Assembly: GCA_038087015.1 (NCBI GenBank)
Contig: JASBNA010000015.1
Coordinates: forward strand, 62,001 to 126,000
From: Cerrena zonata
Lineage: Eukaryota; Basidiomycota; Agaricomycetes; Polyporales; Cerrenaceae
Direction of reading: 5' to 3'
DNA length: 64,000 nt
Made by a program: the position numbers and the translations under genes. Shown here in pieces: positions 38,790 to 49,900 of the stretch (the stretch's first letter is position 1; each line of letters begins with the position of its first letter). Below the pieces are notes generated by a model, which saw only the letters and a program-made list of their open reading frames with translations, did no database searches and was not told the DNA's origin.

Positions 38790-41700
38790 CTATGAAAGAG
38801 CATCTTCGAAATTGAATTGCACATCGGAATTCAAATGTTGTTCAATCATTTCGGTCCATGGCCCAACAAAGTCTAAACCAATATTTCTATTATTTGTAAA
38901 CCAGTCGATTACTTGACTATCACTAATCAGGCTATTCAAAGTGTTACCGAGATCAGGTTCTAAAGAAGAGTCATTTTTTATTTGATTTTCCTCTTCGGGA
39001 CCTATTTCAGTCTCTTGAGCTGATTCAGGTTTGCAAGTTAGTAAAATGGGGGTTCATGTTACTCTTTGGGAATTGGAATGAAGAATCTTGATTGATCGAT
39101 GAAGCATATTTTGAGCTCTCGTCATGTTGGAAATTTTGATTGATGGTATCCTCTTGTTGATCATAATTTGAATAGTCACGTTTCGAATTATCTTGTTCTT
39201 GATCATTTCTTTCATCACGATCTTCGAATATCGATTTCCCTCCTTTGTTATAATTGGAGGATTTAGAACTTCCAAAATTTTCATCGTAATTGTTATTTTT
39301 AGCTTTAGATTTCATTTCAGAGCATAAGTACATTAAGACATTAGAGTATCTAGTACACAAATGTAATTCGTCTGGGGAACAATCACGTAAAGTAATTGCA
39401 GCTCTCTGTATACTCTGTACAATTTCATCTATGGAAATCAATGATAATGAAAGGATGGTCGAATCAAATGTGTCAAAACTAGAATTAGCCTTGATATTGG
39501 CTTCTGTTGCAGACGATGATTTGTGAGCAGTAATTGTTAGATAACATTTAACTATGAATGCAACAGCTCTAACAATTCGAGTAAGCCATCTAATTGGCAT
39601 GAATCTCAAAAGCTTAAGCTTATGTACCCTGTGTGCTACCAATAACATTTCATTTGCTGCATTGAAGGCCTGTTCAATATACTTTGCACTCCTGGATAAT
39701 TCGTCTAATTTCAAATTAATTTTTCGGTATTTTAAATCTTTCAAAACTCTTGGAGAAGGACTCAATGCCAATGAGTAAATGTATAATTTGGTGTAATTAT
39801 ACTCAAAAATGAATGATTCATTTTCCACTTGATTTCCTAGTTCTTTCGAGATCCTTGAGCTCTTGTTTTCTAAATGCTCTTGTAAATTATTCACATTTCT
39901 CAAAATCCTGCTATTTGAAGGAATCAAGAAGCTTTTATATTTATTCTTCCAACCATTTATCAATGGACTAATAATGTTCAAAACGGAAAGATTTTGACGT
40001 TGTGAGAGGCTACCTAGTTGAGCCTTATAACCATACAATGCTTCATGTCCGAGGGAAATTATCTGCAATAATTCAATTTTAGCTTTCTGAACTCTGGTAA
40101 ATTTCAAAATGTTTTCACAAGAAAGTTCTTTCAAATCCTCTTCACTCAAGCTAAGAAATTTATAGTCATCATCTTCACCCTCTTCCAAGTCTTCTTGAGT
40201 GATTTCATCTTCATCTAAATCGACTTCAGATAAAGAAGATGCAAGCATCGAGCGACGGCTAATATTCATGACACTATTTATCTCTGCAATATGAGTAGCC
40301 AAGAAAGTGTTAGAGCTAATTTCCATGAATCCAATGTCCTGGGCTAATCGTACTGCAGAACCAATAAGCATCCATGACATTCTATAAGATCTTCTCATTG
40401 CACCCAAGCCAGTTGGTTCATCAGAAACGTTGTTCGGGCCTTGACCCAAGCTGTCATCTGCTCTATTTGCATAATCATCCCACCTCCAATGAATCGCTCT
40501 TGGGTTCCATTCTGTGAAGAGTAAGAATGCGAAGACAGTTGCAATAGATCTGGTACTAGCTTCAGCCCATACTGTTTGCGAGATAAGCCTTTGAACATAT
40601 AACCATAATCTATCATGGACTTCAATATTTCGGGGAACTCCATGAGGCCCACCCAACGTACTAGCGTTATTCTCAAAAGGATAATAACGAGCTGAAATGG
40701 TAAGAATGGCACATAAAAGAATTGGATAACCACTTAAAACCTTCGGTGAATGTAAAAACTTGGGAACATAAGGAAAAAATGGATGCATTGTGGAGAAGAA
40801 TAAATTAATCAATTTTTCAGCTTCAGCTACTGAGAGAATACTGTTTGGACCCCCAATATAATCTATATCTGATAAGTTGGTGGTCCCTTTGGGCCTAACC
40901 AGCTCACCATTTTCTAAAGCGGGCATTCTCATTCTCTTGTTTTTTGTTTTTTTAATGTAAGCAGGTATTGAAGATGCAACCGAGATTGGAGGTTTGGATG
41001 ACCCTATATTTTGAGCAGATGGAGATAGGATACTCGGTAAGTCGAAAGAGCTATCATTAGCATTGATCGAAGAGGCCATTTGCTTTCCTTCTGAAATCAA
41101 CCGTCTATCTTCATTATCTTCTGTTTGTTCGTTTTGAAGCTTGGCTTCTAATTGTTCATGTCTTTTTCTAGCATCTATGCGATCTCTTTCATCTGCTTGT
41201 GCAATAGTTCCGGCAGCATTAGCAAGAAACACTAATGCCCCTTCCATAGTGGAAAAATGGTTATTTTCGGAGTTACCAGAAGTAGCAGATCGGCTAAGAT
41301 TATTAGGCTTTTGGGAATCATTAGAAAATGAGTTTTGGGTAGTATCCAGGGCTACGTTTGGCATTAGATCTGGAGATTTATCCGCCAAAGGAGGGGAGTT
41401 GAATCTATTAAAAGTATTATCCTGGCCGTTATTCAATTCCTGGTTTTCGGCATATAGTTGAGTTGTTCTTGAGCTGGATAATACATCATTATTATCAATT
41501 AAGTTTTTGACTGGAGGTAATTTGGGTAGTTGAGAAGAAGCTAATGCTGGAGGGACTCGGTTATTTTGGAGAGGTAAATTAGGATCCGACGTGATAAGTG
41601 GAGGTGATGAAGATTCTGATCCAGAGAGATCTCCATTTTGTCTTCTCTTTTTACCGTTTATAACATTAGTAGATCCTCCTCTTTTCGATTTCACAAATGT

Positions 41701-41973
41701 ACAATCCTTTCTCTCTCGTAAACATCGGGCACATTTACCATCTCTAGGGTTATCGACTGAGCCCAAATCACATTTCACCTTTCGGAGCCGGCAGTTTAAA
41801 CAGGCTCTGTAGTTCCTCTTAAACTTGGTTTTCGGGGTCTCTGACCTAGATGGTCCAGATGAATTAGACTCTTGAGTCATATTTTGCAAGTTATCTTCAT
41901 TCTTTGTTTCGGAGTTCTCTACCGATCTTGATCCGGACCTGGTACTTGGTCCACTCATTGTTACTTGTGACAA
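38790..41973 (-). CDS. ARO80: Aro80-like Zn2Cys6 activator of aromatic amino acid use, C-terminus behind a frame break
   Basis: 982 codons are open from the ATG at 41971-41973. The zinc cluster (ACLNCRLRKVKCDLGSVDNPRDGKCARCLRERKDC, near residues 56-91) has the long third loop typical of Aro80. The middle region includes HPFFPYVPKFLHSPKVLSGYPILLC. The frame appears to end at 39025, but a G5 run at 39048-39052 precedes it; with one base less, reading continues for about 80 codons to a stop at 38790-38792 and includes IDWFTNNRNIGLDFVGPWTEMIEQ, a conserved Aro80 C-terminal motif. That gives 1060 aa. Aro80 induces aromatic transaminase and decarboxylase genes in response to aromatic amino acids. 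A single-base sequence error is the simplest explanation. Confidence 0.85.
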
Positions 41974-42240
41974 GCCGGTTAAGAATACTAAAGCAATAAT
42001 TCGATTACACTAACAAGATCAAGCTTTAAGTAGAGACCTAATTTTGAAGTCAAAGCTAGCAAAAAAAAATTCAAGCCTAATTGAAGTGTCTCCGTCCACA
42101 ACCGCACTTTTTTTTTTTAAGCTTTAACGAGAAAATTGATTTTTTTAAACTATGCTCGAAATATTCAACCGATCTATTAATTATAACTGACACATGCGGT
42201 CCTAGATGGTCGTCTTAATCAAAAAAGAAGCAAAAAAGAA

Positions 42241-42293
42241 TGCGATTTCTGTGGATCGAACACAGGACCTTCAGATTAACTGGACTGAAGTTT

Positions 42294-42324
<31 letters not shown>

Positions 42325-42331
42325 AAACCGC
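42241..42331 (-). tRNA. tRNA-Phe(GAA) with intron
   Basis: 91 nt on the reverse strand. GCGGTTT pairs with AAATCGC plus discriminator A. The anticodon loop is CTGAAGA, anticodon GAA. An intron of about 18 nt follows position 37 (AAAACTTCAGTCCAGTTA). Its CTTCAGTC pairs with GACTGAAG, covering the anticodon, as in classic yeast pre-tRNA-Phe. The T arm is CTGTG-TTCGATC-CACAG. The internal A box GCTCAGTTGGGAGAG and B box GGTTCGATCC-like sequence (GTGTTCGATCC) are present. Confidence 0.97.
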
Positions 42332-42634
42332 TTGTAAGATTCGAACTAAAGACGAATCGAAACTTCTCACATGCTTCTCGGCTGGGCCAAGCGCACGATT
42401 TGTGAAAAATTCAAATATTTTTATGATTGCTCGAATCAAATTCTTTTGCTTTGAAAACTTGGGTATAAAAACAAATTTTCAAACTGTAGCTTTACAGCCA
42501 CCAGGGTGATTCCCAACACTCTATACTTAGTCATATAAACTCAATACTCATTATTTCTCATTTAAAGTGTCCATAAACTTAATTTTTCTGTAATACTGCA
42601 GCTATAATCTGCGTCAAATTCTACCTGCTGGAGA

Positions 42635-42826
42635 ATGGACTTTAAAATTCAAGAGTATCAGGGAGCTTCTATTGGTACTTCGAATCATTTCGATATCCAT
42701 AAAATCGTTGGCGGTATAAAGGGCTCTGGGAGATTGCACAGACATGAGTCGGAAAGACTTGCTGTGCTACGCAAATCGGCTGCGAAAAAATTGGCATCTT
42801 ATTATATTTCGGCTCTCAATCAATAA
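42635..42826 (+). CDS. Small basic ORF, 63 codons, unknown
   Basis: I do not recognise this protein. It has a true ATG, a mixed and non-repetitive composition, and a basic C-terminal half (LHRHESERLAVLRKSAAKKLASYYISAL) that could form an amphipathic helix. A TATAAAA sequence lies at about 42464, some 170 bp upstream, past the tRNA-Phe gene. The composition is unlike the low-complexity chance ORFs nearby. No signal peptide or membrane segment. Could be a real small gene or chance. Confidence 0.3.
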   Translation: MDFKIQEYQGASIGTSNHFDIHKIVGGIKGSGRLHRHESERLAVLRKSAAKKLASYYISALNQ

Positions 42827-43382
42827 CCTAAATTAAGCAACTCCTCGGGAATTTACTCTATCAGCATTTCTACTGCTAGTTACACCTCCTGCGCTTCCTT
42901 CTCTGTTTAGTCTTTCCCAACTCAGGTATATATTAGTATATAAAAATTAAGTATATATTCTTAAATGTGGAGAAAAAAATTGTAGTCGATGACTTAAAGT
43001 AAGGTGAAACTCTTGCTCAATTACTATTTGAGTGACTGCTGGCTTCATTTTGTGAAAAGTAGATTTGTTTCAAAATTGTGTTCAAATTGGCCTTCAAATC
43101 CGTCGGGAGTATAATATGCCACAGATGAAAAACATCTACGCTCCAAGTTTGATAATAAGTTTTGATTTAAAAACAGGATCCAAGGTTATATATGGATGAC
43201 GTTTATTTTTTCTCCCTTGGTTTGTTTTTTGGACCAGGCCATTTAAATCAAGCAAAGCACGAGAAGCTCATCTGATAAACAGAACTTGTTAAGTAAAGTC
43301 AATTCATGCTTGCCTTTAAATAACATGATTTTACTAGTCTATTTTCTCAATATTTGTAAATTGTAATAAATTAAAAGAAAAA
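42827..43382. other. Intergenic, no feature seen
   Basis: About 550 bp between the small ORF and the 3' end of the FGGY kinase gene. A/T-rich, no ORF or repeat I can support. Confidence 0.5.
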
Positions 43383-45134
43383 CTATATATCCTCCGATCT
43401 TAACTTTTGTCTATAATCTAATTGTAGATGACTTAATTTTTGCAAAAACCAATATTTAATATTCAAAACTTTTTCATCCAGAGAAATTTCATGATCTAGT
43501 TTAACCACACCTTCTTTGTTTTTTAGTAAAGAATTATTATTATTGATCGTGGTGGCGAATAATTCTTTGTAATCGACATCCCCTGTTTCTTGGCTTTCTA
43601 TTTCGGTAGCTAATTCAGCTATAATAGAAGCACCTCTAGCTCCAAATACTCCGGTTGGAATTTTGTCTTTTTCACTTCCTATGGTAATGATATCTTTTTT
43701 GGGGTTTACCAATTTGATCATTTTAGTCATTCTTTTATTTTTGCTTTGCGATCCACTTATCTTAATACACTCAATTTTGATACCTCCTTTATCTTCTATT
43801 ATATCGATGATTTGTTTCATCTGCAAAACCAAAAACTCTATTGTAAGATAATATTGAATCACCAATTCAGTTAAAGGGTCTTTCTTCAAAGAATCCCCAT
43901 TCATCATAATTTCTCTCATATCGAACTCATTGAAAGGGCTTCTATTTCCATATTTATCACCATAATAAAAATAGTCTTTTAGTAATTGAATGAAACTTTT
44001 ACCCTTTGATTCTTCCTGTTTTTGTATTTCCAGTTCTACATATTCAAAGAAATCGTGCTTTTTTGTCAAGTTCGTATACTTTTGAGAGAGTTCTTCAAAT
44101 AGCTTTCCTGTAGCTGGTTGGCCAAATTCATAGAGCGATTTAAAACTGTCTTGGTATAATAATTGATTAAAAGGTCCCCATATACCTTGTATTGTATTTC
44201 TCTTTTCACTTGCTAGTAGAAAACAAGTTGAAGTACCCGCAATCATCGATAACTCTGCATTATTATTTCCATCATTTGAAATCAATGATTTAGGGTCGGT
44301 CAATGAAGATATCCAACCAGAGTAGCAATCAATGCATCCATGACCTACTACAAAGTTTTCGATTGGCTTAAAGCTAGCTGAGACTTTGCCAACCGGTTGT
44401 CCTATTGGGGGAAAGCTCAAGCCGGTACCATTGGAAGCAGTCCCGCCAACTTCGATATTATCGGCAACTTTAAGTTCATTTCTCAAAAATGAAGAGCTCC
44501 AACCTTTTATTGAGCCATCCATTGCGTAATTAGACTTAATATGCAATGAATTTTCGTTCAAAAGCACGCCTTGGCTAGTCAGGTTCGATAATGCATAACT
44601 AAACCAATCGTACATTTCAAATACCACCAATTTTTTCTCAATCTTATGAAAAGAGACCCAGTCGCTTAACCATTTTAGTTTAGCTATTCCCATTTCCGGT
44701 ATAACTCGACCACCCATCGTTGCTAGTATTTCTGTGGGTAGCGACTTATTGAGATCATCTGCTTGTTTAGAAGCACGATTATCCATCCATAAAATGATAT
44801 CTTGTCTTGAATTTTCATTGAATTCACCTTCAAAATCAAAATCCACTGGGAAGGGACATAAATAATTGGTATTATTTATATTTTTTACCTCTCTCACTAC
44901 CATAGAGCAAGTAGCACCAACAGCGATACTATTTCTTTCCTCGTGTGTCACTTCGGATGGTATAGTTTCTATCAATTGCTGGAGAATCTCTGCCGAAGAT
45001 TGGGTTATAACCCGGGGATTCGAATCTAAATAGTTTGAAGCAATCGGCAAGACCTTTGTTATTGGTTCTCTATTCCGCGATCTGATATACGACCGCACTG
45101 ATCCCGTCCCAATATCGATACCGATGAACGTCAT
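43383..45134 (-). CDS. FGGY-family carbohydrate kinase (YDR109C/FGGY type)
   Basis: 583 aa sugar kinase of the ribulokinase-like branch of FGGY. The N-terminal phosphate loop reads FIGIDIGTGSVRSYI (residues 3-17). IILWMDNRASKQADDLN carries the substrate-side Asp and the middle has VVGHGCIDCYSGWISSL. The C-terminal domain has IKISGSQSKNKRMTKMI and GVFGARGASIIA, the ADP-site glycine motifs. Human and yeast members phosphorylate D-ribulose and related ketopentoses; the substrate here is inferred from that branch. One intact exon of expected length. Confidence 0.85.
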   Translation of the reverse strand: MTFIGIDIGTGSVRSYIRSRNREPITKVLPIASNYLDSNPRVITQSSAEILQQLIETIPSEVTHEERNSIAVGATCSMVVREVKNINNTNYLCPFPVDFDFEGEFNENSRQDIILWMDNRASKQADDLNKSLPTEILATMGGRVIPEMGIAKLKWLSDWVSFHKIEKKLVVFEMYDWFSYALSNLTSQGVLLNENSLHIKSNYAMDGSIKGWSSSFLRNELKVADNIEVGGTASNGTGLSFPPIGQPVGKVSASFKPIENFVVGHGCIDCYSGWISSLTDPKSLISNDGNNNAELSMIAGTSTCFLLASEKRNTIQGIWGPFNQLLYQDSFKSLYEFGQPATGKLFEELSQKYTNLTKKHDFFEYVELEIQKQEESKGKSFIQLLKDYFYYGDKYGNRSPFNEFDMREIMMNGDSLKKDPLTELVIQYYLTIEFLVLQMKQIIDIIEDKGGIKIECIKISGSQSKNKRMTKMIKLVNPKKDIITIGSEKDKIPTGVFGARGASIIAELATEIESQETGDVDYKELFATTINNNNSLLKNKEGVVKLDHEISLDEKVLNIKYWFLQKLSHLQLDYRQKLRSEDI

Positions 45135-45848
45135 GATCGCTATGGTACTCCAAAAAGAGAGATATACTATTCATTTCTCGAGATAGTTTAAAGATTTTTG
45201 CTGGAGACAAGGTTTTTGGTGAGTACACGTCTAAGGTGATTTTGCAACCCTATTGATAAGTGTTTTGAATAGTAGCAACTTCATGGATTACTTAGCTGGA
45301 AAAGTAGTCATAAACGACAAAACACTGGTTATTAAATTAAATACTTAGAGCTGAGTAGCGTGTTCACAAATGCTTTTTCCTCTTTTGAGGGGGGGGTTGA
45401 AAGGAGCCATACTCATTTAGTTGGCAAAATCCAAAGCAAATTTACTTCTTGCTAATCGAGCCATGCAGCTTAATGAATGGGTTTGGCACCGAACCAACAT
45501 AATCAAAGTAATTCCAGTTTGAGTTCAGTGATTTCACTGAATTTTCAACCAATTTCGTCAAAATCGACTACAAATCTCAAAAAACTCAAAGTGGATACCC
45601 CCAGCCCACCGAAGACACACATGATAAGGATTCATACTAATATATATTCAAAAATATTGAAATTGTATCAAATGCATCAAATTTTGCAGCTTTGAATATA
45701 GGGTTGGATATTTTTACCGGAACACACGACCTTCGATTTCAATCATAACCCCCCGCGTAACGAAAACTAAAGGTGTGACTTACAATAAACGACATCTGTT
45801 ATTAGAGAATCAATTCATAATTGAAATAGACTTAATTGAATAGATACA
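45135..45848. other. Divergent promoter between the FGGY kinase and TVP15
   Basis: 714 bp serving both start sites. A 72-codon ATG ORF at 45477-45695 lies here but has Ser/Asn-rich composition and no recognisable family, so I do not call it. A G7 run lies near 45391. Confidence 0.5.
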
Positions 45849-46563
45849 ATGAGTTTTGACTCCTTAAGTGGTCTGGATTTGAATGGGGCCTTTAAAATCG
45901 CCAATTTCTCTGTCGCAGGTTTGACGGTATGTACATGTAAACGAGTTCGCTTTGTTTGATACAAGATACTAACTTATGATAGGTGATTTCTGGTATATCT
46001 CAATTATTCAGTGGATTGTGAGTATTTATCAATTGAATCGATTATTGGATCACTCATTAGATCTTTTATTAACAAAAATTATTTCTAGTCATTCAGTATG
46101 TTAATTTTTATTTAGATTATTCGTGGAGAATACTAACAGTAATAAAGTTTCTTTCTGGTTTTTATATTATAGCATTTGGTTTAGGTATTGGATTCCTTGG
46201 TATGTTTTTTTTCACAGCTGAATAAAGTTTATTCTATTGATACTAACGAATTTTCCATTAGAATTTAGAGTACCTTCAGAAGCGTACACGTACGCTTCTT
46301 TCTTGTTTTCATTCATTGGTCGTGGTATATGTATGTTTCTTTTTCATTCTTATATTAACAAGGCGTAGTTACTAACAAATCAAATAGTCTATACTTTTCT
46401 AGGAATTAGCATTAATCTGTCTAGTATCTTTAGAATCTTGGCTGCACTTTTGATTTTCATTATTGGGGTCGTTTATATCGGACTCGAAGCAGTTCCAAGC
46501 ATTTCTCCTCCCCAAAACATGAATGCTGAAGGAATTGCTATAAATGATGAAGATATCATTTGA
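45849..46563 (+). CDS. TVP15: Golgi membrane protein Tvp15, six exons
   Basis: Exons 45849-45926, 45983-46017, 46089-46095, 46148-46199, 46262-46330 and 46388-46563 join to 417 nt, 138 aa. Each intron has a clear donor (GTATGT in four, GTGAGT in intron 2) and a TACTAAC or TATTAAC branch. The third exon is only 7 nt: it completes TTT and adds CAT TCA, giving QLFSGFHS before FLSGFYIIAFGLG. The product follows fungal Tvp15: FKIANFSVAGLTVISGISQLF, FLEFRVPSEAYTYASFLFSFIGRGIF, and the tail EAVPSISPPQNM. It has four membrane segments and resides in late Golgi vesicles. Skipping the 7-nt exon breaks the frame. Confidence 0.87.
45927..46387 (+). other. Five TVP15 introns (56, 71, 52, 62 and 57 nt)
   Basis: Intron 1 45927-45982 (branch 45968), intron 2 46018-46088 (GTGAGT, branch TATTAAC near 46067), intron 3 46096-46147 (branch 46131, acceptor AAG after skipping a CAG touching the branch), intron 4 46200-46261 (TACTAAC near 46240) and intron 5 46331-46387 (branch 46370, acceptor ATAG). 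Phases fit Tvp15 homology across every joint. Confidence 0.8.
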
Positions 46564-46903
46564 ACAGACTGCCTGCTTCTCATTCTCAATTAGCAAAGCA
46601 ATCCCACTTTTTCAGCCTCTAAGTAAGACATCCCAATAAACTTTCGAGTCACTTGTTCAGTTTAGAAATCTGTTTCTTGTAGAAGTTGCAAACGAACAAT
46701 TATAGCCCTTAAAATAGAATTGATAAATTAGATTGTGCGCTAACTGTCATTTTTTTGCTGTTGCATTTGTAAAAGCCAAAAAAACAAAATTAAAGTCTAA
46801 TACTCTTAACTGAAGCTTTAATCCTTTCCTTAAACTTATATACGATTTATATAACTTTGCATATCGAAGCAATGCCAAATAGTGTGATTACTGAGAGTTA
46901 TAC

Positions 46904-49900
46904 ATGTCAATTTCATCTCTAGCAGGTCCTTTGGATGCGCCAGAAATACGGCTACCCAAGTCAAGCTTCGTTTCATTTAGATTAAGTTATTCGGATTCAA
47001 AAACTATATCAGAAAATGCTAAGACCATCTTTCTAGGAAAAGTCCCTGCGTTTTTGCTGGATGAAAAACATCATAGCTTCCTTTCCAAATCAACTCATAG
47101 GGCAAGGTCAAAGGTTCAAAAGAAGTTTAAGTCCACGGTTAGTACAATTCATAGTTCGGTCCGAGGTTCTTCTATGCATAAAGGTAATGACGACCTGAAT
47201 TACAATGAGAAGTTCAATCGAAGATTGAAAAACCAAGTGAAAACTGAATTAAGGGCTCTAAAAAAGCAAAGTAAACATTTATCTGCCTCTAACTTACCTA
47301 GTCTTCATAGGTTATCAACTGAACTGAACGGCCAAACAATTATTGATAGCGAGCAAATTAATGACTCGGAAGGGGCTTCCTTTCTTCTGTTTACCGATGC
47401 CCGGGAGCAGGACTCAACAGAAGCCTCTACTTATTCATTTGACAATTATAATCCCCATGAAGATGTCAAGTCTCCGGTAAAAGATTTTTTCTCTCAAAAA
47501 GAAGAGACCCCTGCTACCATTCCAATTGTAATTGATCCCGCAGAATTTCTAGATATTTCAGATAATTATTTGGAGTGCCATAACGAATCTTTTATCGACA
47601 ATACTGGCTCAGTCTTGAGTAAAGAAAAACTATCGCCCACAGAAACTGCCCCAGAAAGTTTCTTGAATTTGCAATCGACAACTACACCTAATTCCAAACC
47701 CAAAGTTAAATTTGATGACTCTTCTAAACAAAAGAAAGGCGGGTCCAGAATCAGTATAGCTCTACCTGAACCACAAGATCCAACTGAGGATACTTTTGTG
47801 AAAGCAGCTAAAGAACACGAACGATTTCGTAAGAAAATCAAGAATTTAGCTAAGGTTTCCAAAGGTAAAGCCAAGGTAAAAAATCATGATATTAGAAATA
47901 AGATTTTGAACTCCCTTTTGAAAAATTATCAAGCTGGAGAGATTATTCGATCTGAGAAGGTACTTCTATTGGTAAAAGAATCTTTTCAAGTTCTGCATGC
48001 AGAAACATTTAATGAAACAGAACCGTTTGACACAAGGGTTTATGAACGGTGGCATGAATCAGTGATGATTTTTAGAAAATCTAGGGATATTACTAGGCCA
48101 TTCGTGATTCAATTTTACGATTCTCGTAATTTAGATAATTCTAAAAAGAAACCAAATTTTCAAATCTTTCTTAGTTATTCTACCAAGGCTCAATTCTACA
48201 GCTGTCTTGATAAATCCATTTGCTTGACTGTTCCTAATGATGATGGTTTAATGATATACATTTTCAAGAGCCATTTTCAACAAGACTCATTGAGATGGTT
48301 ATCATTGATCAAGCAGGTTACTTCTGATGATTTGACTCAACCCTTTGACGTTCATATTCCTGAATTAGACCTTGCAATCAACTTTAATGTTTCTCAAGAT
48401 TTTTTGAGTAAGTTCATGGATGAAGAAAAATTTATCACATTCAATAAGTTAGACAATGGATATCAGATCAGACATAGTCATATATTCGAATATTTGATCA
48501 AAGCAGTTAATCAACAGTTACAAGAATTGAGTAACGATAAGCCAAGCGTTAAACTGTTTTTGGATAAAACCACCAATCCTTGGTTATGTTATAAATATTA
48601 TGATAGATTAGAATGGGTTCAACAAAATGCGGAGACTTTTTATCTTCAAAATCAGCTTTTATCCAATACTTTCCATTTGGAGTTTCGTCAACCTATGCAA
48701 GATCCCAGAGAAATACAAGTTGAAAATACGTGCTTGATCGAACCATACCCTATCGAAGGTTATCTTGCTAGATTAACCAACACTTTAGGTAAAGAAGTAT
48801 CGTTTCTTAGAACGTTTCATAAAATTTCATATTTCTATACTAGCAATAATATTTTATTTTTCACCAAATATTATAGAGGCACACCCCCATCTCCAAATAA
48901 CCAACTTTTAAAAGATGATGTACTTGGACTTTTGAATAAAGAAATCCCAGAAATATTTTTGAAGTCTCCCTTTGAACTAGATGAGCATAACCATATAGCT
49001 TGGCTCGATTCTCTTGAATTTGAAAAGTATGATGAAATAGCATTATCAGATTTTGAAAGAAGAACACAACAAATTGCAAAAGCGGAAGGGTTGTTAGACC
49101 TAACTCTTGTGAAAAGTATCAAAGCGATTCCATCTGACGAGATACATAAGACCCATAAGTTGTTACAATGTGTCCTATGGTATTCGGTAAATAATCCAAG
49201 CTACTTGGAAAATGAAGATATTGTTGATTCTGCATTCCTAATCGAATTACTAAATGGAAGTAAAATCAAATTACAAGCACCAAATAGAATGATCAGAGAT
49301 GAATGGGTACACCGCCTTAATTCTTTATCAGTATATTGGAAAGCAAGAACTAGTTTCCAACTAAAACGAATTAATGAAGTCCGTAAAAAAAATCAAGATT
49401 TGCTCAGAATTAACGAATACATTGACTCAAATATCGTTCAAGAATCCGAATATATTGAATTTAAGCATTCGTATGCTGACACAATGATACATAATATCGG
49501 AAGTTTGTCAATGTCTAGGTGTGTATCAATGAGTGGAATTCTTTATCAGAAACAAAAAAAACATTCGAACTTCAATCAATACTATGTTGTACTTTGCCCG
49601 GGCTTTCTTCTTTTGTTCACTCTATATAGACGTTCTAAGGCTACTGGTGCCTGGAAAAAATCTTCATTCTTCGAACACTATATGACCATTCCTATAGCTG
49701 AATCTTATGTCTATTCAGGAAATCTCACGGCAAATGATCTTCTTGACATAAATACGGGTACCCATTCAAATAATCCAGCACAACATTCATTACCAAGACT
49801 ATATGCCGATGGTTGGAAATCAGCAGAAGAAGAGCCAATGTGCTGTTTCACCTTATGGTTTGGAAGAAAGAGACAAATTGCTGGCCGTGATAAGTCTGTC

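Noticed and set aside
45477..45695. 72-codon ATG ORF before TVP15
   Set aside because: Ser/Asn-rich, no recognisable motif, inside a divergent promoter; length is within chance in AT-rich DNA.
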